Below, piece after piece: positions 46,701 to 58,700 of a DNA stretch of 64,000 nucleotides. The stretch is taken from the NCBI GenBank assembly GCA_012934845.2, contig WNNJ02002497.1, positions 23,729 through 87,728 on the forward strand, read 5' to 3'. Both the position numbers and the translations under genes were made by a program. Below the pieces are notes generated by a model. That model saw only the letters and a list, made by a program, of their open reading frames with translations. It made no database searches and had not been told where the DNA came from. Origin of the DNA: Pomphorhynchus laevis. Its lineage: Eukaryota; Acanthocephala; Palaeacanthocephala; Echinorhynchida; Pomphorhynchidae. How positions within the stretch are numbered: position 1 is the stretch's first letter; each line of letters begins with the position of its first letter.

Positions 46701-49700
46701 ATCTCCTATTAAGACCCGATTAAATAACATCACAAGAAAATAAATGGAGACTAACTGCCTTTCTATCAGGCATGTGTTGTAAAAAGAATTCAATTTCATA
46801 GACTGTAAAATATGTGTTTATATTGTAATATTGTAATATTATAATTATATTAATAAATAATAAATAATAAATATTATTTATAAATATTTATTATAATAAA
46901 TAATATTATATCAATAAATAATAAATAATAATATTCTCACTTGTTAAGTGAGAATTAAATTAACTCGCTGGGTTCAATGATATTACTGAATCAGTAGGTT
47001 TAATGTTGATTGACGTGACCAGTTCGAGTTTATAGTTTTGTTGACCTCTATGTCTGTAACTCGCGAAGTTTAATGATAATTATAACTTATTCGCTATGTA
47101 TCCAGCTTGGTGTATCCAGCTTGGTGTATCCAGCTTGGTGAATCCAGTCTGTGAGCTGTTACTTTTACAACCAAGCTAGTGATTAAACTACGTATAATCG
47201 AGTTTTGAACAAAGTGATTGAACAATTAGCGATTGAATTTTAAGCATAGATTTTCTCATCCGCTAGTATTCATAGTTTTGTTTAATATATTATATTAAAC
47301 CAAGCAGGTTTTTTGGCTCGTTTAAAAAGCTGTAATTTGGTCTCTTCGAATTTTGACTACAGATTTTATTTGCAAATTAAAAAATAAGTTTGTAAAAGCC
47401 CAATGCGATTCCCTAACGTTTTCTCTCCCATACTTTAATATGGGATGGAAAACAGCTTTGAGATTTGGCCTAGTTGATTGAATGAATCCATTTTAAAGTT
47501 TACAGTATATATTAAATTCTAGTTAATTACAGCTACCTTAAACTCTAGATAAGAAAATAAACATGAACTCAATTGCTTGAAAAAGCTATTGCTTAAAATT
47601 GTTTATTCTTTCAATCGCATCTATTTGTGCTGCAATGTTTTTGGTTCCATAAAAGGGATAATCTAGGTTAGATGATTCTTTTAAATTACATACTGACATC
47701 TTAGAGTCAACAATTACATTTTTAGCGAAATTGGAACGTATTGTTAGAACGCATAGTTCAATAAAAAAACAATACGATTAGAACGTATGGTTCTGATATC
47801 AACATAAAAACCGCTAAAAGCTTAAAATTAAACTTTTCAATTTCGAATATTTAAAATTTTAATATTAAATATAAATATGCATGATGTAAATTCGGTATTT
47901 ATTAGCATTTATAATTAACTCAAATTTGTTCATATTTAGATATTAGATGGACTCAAAGAATAGAAAACTCCCAGTTTCTTATATGGACTGTTTCATGCAG
48001 TGGTCATCTTTATGTCTGGCTTTTCTCGAACGATAAGTAATGTGGCTCAACTGATTTTACAATTAAAAAAAACAAACTGTATTGTTAATAGCGGTCTAAG
48101 TTTTCTTGATGCATTGGATTATGGCAATATTGAGATATCATATTTAGATTGGATACCAACCAATAAAGACCAATCAGGTATATTTAACTGCGTTATTTTC
48201 TGAAGTTTACAAATTTATTTATTTACAAATAAATGTAAGTTTGCATTTATTTTACAATAAGAAAAAGAAGGAACAAAATAAATAATTTTATATAATCAAA
48301 TTATTTAATAAACAATTACACACATTGAATAATTTCTATAATTTATTTGTTAATTTCATAAAATATTTAAAATTAATAATTTCTATAATTTATTTAAAAA
48401 GTCTTTTAATAAATGTCTTTACATAAAAGTCTTTTAAATTATTTAGGAATTAAAAAAATAACAATTTACAATTATTAAAAGAATTAAAACATTAATTTTA
48501 AAAATGTTAAAAATAATTTTAATAAATTAATCCAAAATTACTATTTTATTTGTTTTTAATTGTTTTTAATTTGAGATTATTATTTTTAAAATTTATTTTT
48601 TGTACATTAAGGAATTTTGATTGTTTGTTTGTTCACTGGACAAATGTTTATGTACAGAGTTGATTATAATGGTTCGAAATTTACAATGGATGTAGTTGTA
48701 TCGCGGGACGATGCTGATGGACGACCATGTATGCATGGGTCAGCTTACAAGACTTCCGTAATTCCTGTGTGTTTACCTTCTATTAATAAATAATAAATCC
48801 CTTAGGACGATGAATTAAATGTTCTTCTTTTAAAACAATCTACTTTGATTTCGTACAGATGGAATGTTACAAAGCTAGATGTTGCCCCAAATTTACAGAC
48901 ATACTTTCACAGTTTTGGTGTTTTGGTAAGACAGAGTAACGGACAATATTTAAATTCGTTTGTATTAAATACATTTATCTAAATTAATGATGATAACTTC
49001 ATTGTCATCGAACATTTGAGATCTAAACATTTTGAATTGAAGAGATTAATTGAAAATTTAATTCTCAAATTCTCAATTATTATTTCTAAAATTTATTTCG
49101 AATTTAAAACTGATAATAAAATAAATGATTAATTAAAAAAGTTGTCAGTTTTTTTAGCACTTATCGTCTGAAGAGTTATCGTTAGTAGTTTATTCAGTTT
49201 TGTTTGATACGCGTGTATTATTATGATATATTGTATGTGTAGTTCGATCCAGAGACACTTATATGTAGACACTCATACGCATACACTTATGCGTATGTTA
49301 TTAATCAAAAGCGTTTAATGAATTGTAATAATTCTTGTTATTTTTAAAATGTATATTTAAAGTAGTATTCAATATATTTTGTTATTTATATTTTATAGAT
49401 TTATTTTAATTAAAAATATATTTTTAAATATTTTTAAAATATACATTTTGATTGATTATAATTTAAGAAATATCGCACTAATTACTGGGTTAGGGCGGTA
49501 TTTGTTAAATTATTAAGTATTTATTACTTAGGATTGAAATCAAATTTATGACAAAGTATCTTTATCGTTTATAGTGTCTAATATTATTTAATTAATATTA
49601 AATAAAATTAATTCAAATAATATACTCATATATAAATAATATATTATTTTTTATTTTTAATCATTTAAAACTTATAACTTTTGAATAAAAAATTTAAATT

Positions 49701-52700
49701 ATCAAATGAATTTGTAAAATTTAAATATTTAAATTTAACAAATTCATTTGATCGAACATTTTTAATATCTTCTTATTTACTTTATCTTCCGCAGTTAGCT
49801 TTTTATCTTATTTTACATACACATATAAAACTACCAACATAGATCAAATCAGAATCTGCGATGCAACGCGTATTTGTGCATAATCACAATTTCGTTTTTT
49901 TCTTTGATTATTTACTATAAAAACTTTTTTCTTCTTTTGTTATTTTCTATAACTGTAACTGGAAACTTTTCATACCCTTTTTGAAATCATAACGATTTAA
50001 TTATAAAATAATTATTTTTTTGAATAATTTATTGAACATTTTATTTAATTTCACAAAAGACAAATTTCTAAATTTATATTTTTTGTATTTTTTCAATGTT
50101 TCAAGCGGGGAATTTGCCAATTAAAAAAATAAACTCGGTAGAACAAATATATCTCGTAGAGCACCACACGCATACTGTGCCATCATACCGGAGTCATCGT
50201 TATAATAACCGATTCTACTTTCCCTTCTATTTAGCAACTCTCAGCGTCTGGTGAGGATATAAACTGGCTCTTGGAACACCAGTATGTGCACATAGTCGTT
50301 TTGACAGTGATGGAAGTAAGCATTACGCGTTCTCTCCGAAAGCTTCTAGAGTTTTGATAGCTATTGTGATAAAAAAACTGTAATCGTTTGGTTTCTACCA
50401 AATTATATTTTTGTATTTTCTTGTGCTCAAAAGCCCTTGCAATAATTCCAGGTCCGACAACCCCTGAAAAGTTATACCTGTTTGCATGTATAGGCACGTA
50501 TAACTGTTTACTAGGGCACTTAAAATCATAACGCAATACCATGCCTGTTTTTACTAATTCAGGCTTTTTATATCAATTTTAATGTATTATTTATATTTAT
50601 AATCAATTATCTAACTTTACACATTATATCAACCTTAAACGTTTTTGCTATTATATAAAATATATGAAAATATAAATTAAATATAAATATTAAATAAAAT
50701 TAAATATTAAATACTAAATTATCACATTTGATATTTAATAATATCGATTTTAATTGTTTTTATCTGATCAAAATTTAGATATACTATTTGCGTAAGTTGT
50801 TTGCAAAAATATTTGCCAAAATCTTGTTTATTATTTACAGGCTATTATTTTAGCGAGGATTATGCACCAATAATATTACCGGTCACACATTTCTTTTTGA
50901 TATGCACTCGGACGTATTTATGTTGGAGTTTAAACTAGGTAAGACTATTTCGATTTTTATTACTATTTCGATTTTTTCTGTAAATTCAATAAGTAAATTG
51001 TTTGGACATTTTGTAAACTTTTCTTAACTTTTGCACCTAATTTTAGTTACATAAAATATTGTATTCTAGTAAGTTAATTGGCTAAAATTAATCGTAGTCG
51101 TTTTAATATTGCAGGTAGTCGTTGATTAATTTCCTGATTAGTTTACTAATTAATTAATTTCCTGATATGGCGAGTAATTAATTTACTGATCTAATGTTTT
51201 ATTATTTAATCTGAAATTTAATTTGTAATTAGTAATTTAAGACATTTAACATCATGTTATATTCATCAATAACAAAAACTCAAATTTATTTTGAGTTTTT
51301 ACCGATCACACATCCACAGCAAACATAGAAGCACAACTATCTAAAAGATAAAACGGTACTATTATCTTAGAAAGTTTTTGTAATTGTGTCTCATGATCTT
51401 CGATCTTTGTTCACCTAGTCAAATCGTGTTCAGTTTCGGCTGTATCTCGTTACAACATGAACATATCTCGTTAAACTACAACATGCAAAATGGGATTTTT
51501 CGTTGATAACGAACCAGAGGTTTTATTTGAGACTTTTTTCAAAATTATCGGTACTTATAGGCAAGTAAGGACATCAAGCGCATCATAGTTTAGATTTTGC
51601 TGCATAATTATGCGTCGCGAAAGCGACGTCTATGTGCGTTCGAGCCAGTCGTTCAACTTATAATTTTTCGGTCTACGCTAGAACTCTGGAATAAACATGG
51701 AAAAGATTTTGCAGATCTTTATTGAACAAATTTATTTCACATTTTTCTCAACTCTTTATTTGATTTATAAAATAAAGTGATAAATCAATTTGATAAATTG
51801 ATTTATCATAAAAAAAACTATTAATTTTTTAATAATTTGTTATTTAACAATTAAATAATTTATTAATTTATTAATACAATTTAATTATTTTTAAATTAGT
51901 ATTCATGCATGCCCATTTTAATTGATTGCACATCAATTAATATTATAATTAATATTATAATAGTATTCATTATAATTAATTATAATGAATCAAATGATTA
52001 TAAGTGCATGTGATTAATTATAATCATGATTAAATAAGTATAGTTAATAATTATAATTATTATCATTAATTACAATGACGTGATTATTATTAAACCACTA
52101 GACCTTACAGATCGTGAGTTACAACATCAAGAAGACGAAAATAAAGTCAAATCAAAGTGAAGTAGCAAAATGAGTCCAGGACAATCGATTCTGAGCCACC
52201 ATTTCCAGTTCTTGTCTCCATCTTCTTTTAAATCTCCGCCAGCCAATGTTCGAGTAGCTGAATAGTATTTTCTTGGCATCGTCTTCGATCGTTCTCTTTA
52301 GATTCTTACGAACACCGCCTCTGGGGCGTCGCCAGGATTCTTCCGGGTCCAAGTACAGAGATAACTTTGGGAGTCTATCTCTTTGCATCCGAAGTACATG
52401 GCCAAGATAGCGCAGTCTATTTTTCCGAATCAAATCAGACACGGAGACGTCGAGTGAACATCGAGAATACACTTCTGCGTTCGATACATGATCGAGTGGA
52501 TTGACTTTTGCAATTCTACGTAGACATCGTCGCTCAAAAACAGCAAGTTGATTATTTGTTGTAAGTTTTTCAGGCCAGCACTCGGATCCATACAGTAGTA
52601 CTGGACGAACAATAGACGAATATATTCGGATCTTTGTTTTAATAGATACATTATTATCACGTCAGAGGGAGTTTAGACGCGAAAAGGCGAAACCAGCCTT

Positions 52701-55700
52701 TATTATCCGGCTTCGAATGTCGTAGTCACATCGGCAGTCTACGGAAAACACTGATCCAAGATAGGTGAAAGATTGTACCTGTTCAATAGTTATACCATCA
52801 ATAATAACTGAGCACGGAGGGGAGTTTATGGCGAGTAGTTTACATTTCGGTAAGTTAAGGAATAACCCATATTTCCTTGCTGTCTCGCCTATGCGGGTTG
52901 CTGTACGTTGCGCGTTTTCAAATGATTCTGACAGTACGACTACATCATCCACGTACGTCAGATCAGAAAGCAGCATATTGCTCGGATGCAGACGTATACC
53001 TTCACTGTGCAGGTCGAGCGTTTCGACCTGCACAGTGTATTATAACTGAAGTTTGCCAGTCCATGGGAACCTGATTGTGATTCCAGATACATTGGAACAA
53101 ATCGGTCAAATATTTGACAACTTTAGGACCACCATATTTGAGAAATTCTGGATGTATTTGATCATGTCCCGCAGATTTTCCGCATTTCAGTGTATTAATT
53201 ATTTGACTGACCTCAATACTTGATGGGGGGTTGCCGTCGATTTCTAACACTTCTGTATGTATAGTGCATACTTGGCGACTCCAGGATTTGTCATTACTAC
53301 ATGAGTTTGTTGAGGTGTCTGTCCTCTTGTAGAGATTTGTAAAATGAGCTCTCCAGCGTTCTAACCGTGCAGACCTTTCGAATATTTTATGTGACATATC
53401 GATATTCCACAACCCTGTGACTCCACTCTGCTGTGTAGGTGTGTAGTATCTTCTTATGAGACCAAAGAACTTACGCGCATTACCATTGTTAGCTGCCTTT
53501 TGGGCTTGGTTTGAAAGTTTTGTCCAGTATTCCTCTTTATTATGACGTATATTGGCGCGTAATTTGTGAGTAATAGTGGTCGTCTCTACGTTATTTCCTG
53601 CAGCCATGCTTATCTTTCTTTGTTCGGAGATCATTATAGATGTTGCACTTATCCTATCGTTCCTACGACTTTTGCGATAAGGAAGAATATCATGAGCCGA
53701 AGAATATAGTGCGTTCTTGAGTGTTGACCATCGTTCACCAATCTGACAAACATCTTCATTTCCATCCGATACTGGTAAAAACTTAAACTCAAGCTTGCGT
53801 GATACACTGTCAATGAATCTACTACGTATGTAGTCGTTTTCTAGTAGCCGTACTTCTGGTTGTATTAACTTTGACCTTTGTGACTTGGGTTTGAATGTTG
53901 CTTTAATATCCATTATTACTAGCGAGTGGTCTGCCAATACATCAATTCCTCAATACGAACGGCAGTTTGTGATGGCTTTTCTACACCGTAGACGAACTAG
54001 AATAAAGTCAATTTGATTGCGGTCCTTGCCGTTAGGATATGTCCATGTTACTAGATGCCGTTTCCGGTGCTGGAAGCAAGTGTTCATAGCTATCAAACGA
54101 TGCATGCACATCAAATCAAGCAGTTTGTTACCGTTTGCACACATTTTGCCAATTCCATGTTTTCCAACAAAGGGTGCGGTCAATTCACCTGACCTAAGTT
54201 GAGCATTGAAGTCGCCGGCGACCACAAGAAAATCACGTGAGGGAATTGTCAGTAGAACTTCATAGACTATTTCAAACGCCATATTAATAAAATACTTCTT
54301 GTGATTCTGTTTATAAAGTGATAATTTAGACTTTAATTTTTAAATATTCGTATATCAAGCGTTATATCGAAGCTTATAACAGATTTTCTGAAGTTCCTAA
54401 ATTTCCCGTCGACCTTCCATCGTTTAAAGGCACTTTGGATCACAGTTTAGATTAAGGATATCATTGACATGGAGGTTATGGCGAAAGCATCCATTGCGAT
54501 AACATCGTTATGTTTAAGGCTCTTTTCTGTAATTTAGGAAACTCTTTATTCTACCAGTTGAACAGGTAAATATTTTGAATAATAAAGATGTGCATATTTT
54601 CATTTGTACGCAACGTTTTTCTCTCTATAAAGCATTTTTAGTATCAACAGCAAGAATGTTGCATTTTATATACTATTTATCGCGAATTCGAATTCACCTC
54701 TTTGTCCGGATCACAATTATTCTATCTCGGCTACTGATTGCAAGCTGATTAATCACACTTGGCATGTGCTTGCGGACAAGACATCGCGTTACTTTTCCAA
54801 TAGATCGGATTCCTAGATTTTTATTTAAAACCATAATGCGGCCTGATGTAAATGCTTCTATGGGAATAAAAGAAGTGTTCATTCCATTGGAATGAACACT
54901 TCTTCGGATTGTCTTCTTTGACTAGACTACTCTAATTGTGAGGCCATTTTGCTTGTCAACTAATTTATCTGAATTATATTTAAACGACATTAGCATCCTC
55001 TTTAAAATAAGATATGTTAACATAAAAGGACATACCTCTCCTAGTAACTTAATGCTGGAATAATCTTCGAACGGTCTATCACTATATTCGACCTAATAAT
55101 TACCAGTGAATAATTTTTTTTACTAATGACTTGAAATTATTTCTTAGGTAAATTGCGGTTGAATCCCATATTGTAATGATACTTGAACAGTTTAAATTAA
55201 AAGTATTAAATGTTATTTATTTTCAAAATGAATAGTAATTTAGAATTATTTTTTAGGTAAATTATGCTTGAATCCCATACCTTTATTAGACAAAAATAAA
55301 CCAAAATCAATAATAAAGGACATGATTTTATCCAGTAACGGTATGTCTCTCTATATCCTTCAAAGGTTAGCTTATACGAAATGCTTTTGCACTTTAACAA
55401 AATGTTGTTTCAGCAATTCAACTGGGTTTCATCGTCGCAAAGAAAACGACTCTACGGTAAATCCATTTATTTTTTAAATTCATAAATTTTATATTTATCT
55501 TGATTCTCATGATATGTTTTTAATTTTATACGAGTTCAATTTATTTATCTAATTATAAATTAATAAATTTATTAAATAAAACATTCAACTTATTTAATTA
55601 TTAGCTTATTATTTATAAAATCATTTTAATCCTTTTAATTAAATTATTTAAATTAAAATTATTATTTAATTATTAGTTATCACTGATTTAAATGGTGTGA

Positions 55701-58700
55701 CCTATTAAAGTAATCTTTAATACTAAAAGTTAAATAGTCAGCTTTAATTTTTGGTGACACTTTAAACGAGTTTAATTTATTAGCTTATTATTAATCTAAT
55801 CGTTTTAATTAGTTTATTATTTATTGGCTGATTAAAATGCTAAATTAAACCCAAAAATTAATTGAATTTATTATATTAATTGTTCGAATTTCTTCTTAGT
55901 TTTATTACTAGCTAATTAGTAATCATTAGCGAGTAATTACTAATTAATAATAACTCGCTAGGTTAAAATGACTTAATACTGACTAACCTTTGCTACTAAC
56001 AGTTAAATAGCTGATTTAATGTTTAGGCATGATTGTTTACCGACACACTCAATGACTCAAAAATGTTCTTTAATAACCTATTACATATCTGAACACTGGA
56101 TGTAACTAATTGATGTTTTGAAACAAATTTAAGTGTCTACTGTTCCAGGAAACAATTTCTCTTACTAGTTGCTCCGTCAACTTTTTGATGAATTTTATCA
56201 ATTTTTTGATGAGTGTGACGATAGCTTCCAAAATATCGTAAAAATTCATTTAATCAGATTTCAATTAAAAAGAATTACGTCTTAATTAGTGGTTTGTAAT
56301 ATGTATTCCATCTAGTAGATAACACTGTTATAATTAAATATATTTTTGTTAATTTTGAAATGTGTGAAGCGTATAGTAGCTTCTTACTGAGAACATCAGA
56401 ATACGAATGATCCACATCCATTCTAATTTGTTGATTCACGCTGTGGTGAAGACTCAATTAATGTAGACAGTTATAAATTGTAGAAATATCATATAATTTT
56501 TAAAGAAATGTTTATCATTTATAAATGCTGATGTATCAATTTTTAAGTTATTTATATTTAATATTTATTTATTTAATTTATTATCTGTGATTTATTTTTG
56601 TTGATAATCGTATTTGACTTATTTGACGGCATGCAAGGAATTACGATGTTTTATGGATCAGGTAACTACTAGTTATATTTGATTTATGTCAAAGTTTATT
56701 TATTTGTTTTAGTTGACCTTTACTAAAAATTGCGTTAAAATGCATTTTATTTTATTAAATGCAATATCTACTAAAGTCATTATTTTCATTTGAGAGTGTA
56801 ATTTGGATTATTTTCAATATGATATTATTATTTTTTTGTCTGGAATTCTAATGTATAGTAATTGGGATAATCGAATTATCGAATCATATAATATAATCGA
56901 ATTATTATATTTAATTATTATTTATTATTATAATTAATTATATAATCGAATCATTGCGATTCGTAATCGCAATGATTCGATTTTATCAGGACTTTTAATT
57001 GTATAAGATAATAACTAAGATTAATGATCAAGATTAATAGACTAAGATAATGATTGTAAATTAAATAAGTAAACAAATAATTGTTTTATTTGTAGTCAGT
57101 AATACCTTTATAGCATATGGTAATCGATTCCAGGTCTGCGAATTAAAACGATCGAATTCAGGTAAAATAATTTTACGATAACTAATTAATTATTAGTTAT
57201 CTAATAATATTAACTAATTATTATTAGTTATTAATTATTAATTAATTATTAATTATTATTAGTGTAATTAATAAATATCTAATTTATTTATAAATTAAAT
57301 ATAAATTTGTTTTATAATTCTTAAATAATAATTAACTTGTTTAATATCATTGAAATAATTAGCTTTTTAATAATCTAAATTAAGCAATCAAACTAACATT
57401 TATAATTAATGTGATGTGCCAATTGTCTTGTAATTTACTTTACACATTATACTCCATAAAGTGTAGTTGTAGATCTTAGTTTTGTTTTTGTTAAGCTTAT
57501 TGGATTTATCCCGTTGATGTTGCAGCACTTTTACTTCGTTGGCTGACAAATGCAAGTTCCCCAACTGAATGCATTGTAAAGTGTGTGGATATTGATCTCA
57601 ATCAGATCAGAGATATTGTTTATTTAAAGAAAATCAGGTTTGCTTTTTTTGCTTTTATCCAAAACAAATTTTCTAATACACAAAACGTTTGTAGATTAGA
57701 AAATGTATTGTCTATGTTGGACAATTATTAAAAACATAGGGGATCGAAACCTGATAGCATATCAGTTCATCCTGATGACATCTAATTCTTATTCTGATAC
57801 AACGTCTCTTATTTATTAGTCAATTCATAAAAATGAATTTTATTTTAAATTTCATTTTTTTAACTTGATTTAAATTGTAGAAAATCTTATAACAATTATT
57901 TATTAGTTATTATTATTTAATCATTTAAATTCTATTTAACATTATTTTTAATTTATACATACTTGTTAGCTGGTCTTTAGTTAGCTTTTAATATGAAGAC
58001 TCAGTTAGCTGATTTGATCTAATGAATGTGTATACTTTCTCTTATCAGTCGTCTGGATAGGCTGTCTTCATTTTCCAAGACCTTAGAACTGGACAACTCA
58101 GGTTCATTGTTAAGATTCAGCTAATGATTAACTAATGCTGATGAAGTATCACCCTTACTCAAATTATATATTTGTTGCTTAATTATCGTTGTTAAGCCTT
58201 GTTTTGTTTGCCTAAGATATTTAGCTGGACAATTCAGACATGGGAATTCATAAGTGACATTAATCGACTTATATTTAGGTTTGTTCCTGCTAGAGTAGCT
58301 TTCTTTAGATGATATAAGGAAGTATTTATTGGGAGGCTGCTTTTAAGAAATTAGTACATTGATCACTGATAAATACCACATGTAGGAATACTTGTTTCTC
58401 ACTCGTGCCTGCTATCAAAGAATTGCTATTCATTCTTTTCTTGAGACCACAAATTGCTTAACGTATTACCATATAGGAAAATCTCTAGATTCCAACATTT
58501 CCGAGATTCGCTGGAATTGTCTATCCATAGTCATTGGTGTCGAACATATATTAACAGTCCGATTATAAAGCGCTTTAGCGGCCATAATTTTGTAGTAGTG
58601 TGTACATGCGTAATCCAATTTGTTGGACACTAAGGTATATTAGGCTTCCTATATATGTCCGTCGTAATGCTATTATTTATTTTCTTTATCAACACGTCTA

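Noticed and set aside
48000-48203. 67-residue plus-strand ORF starting MVIFMSGFSRT
   Set aside because: Most of it is explained by reading through a 55-bp intron. The spliced exons 47940-48036 and 48092-48177 keep a consistent frame with their neighbours and give a WD-like strand.
50841-50938. Alternative exon reading YYFSEDYAPIILPVTHFF with a TAG at the donor
   Set aside because: It resembles the human strand pattern, but it requires a weaker upstream donor and ends in a stop. The ttattttag acceptor gives an open, phase-consistent exon.
51472-51474. In-frame TAA in the TFIIIC90-like gene, suggesting a pseudogene
   Set aside because: A 48-bp intron with gt...ag borders, the same size as the other small introns, removes it with phases kept.
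51605-51665. gttcgagcc motif resembling a tRNA T-loop
   Set aside because: The upstream part forms a simple GAAA-loop hairpin, not a tRNA D/anticodon arrangement.
56275-56457. 60-residue minus-strand ORF
   Set aside because: No motif and low complexity. It lies in the unresolved gap of the host gene.
57768-57810. CCTGATGA at the module start as a second hammerhead
   Set aside because: No GAAA follows at a plausible distance and no matching stem I or III strands were found.
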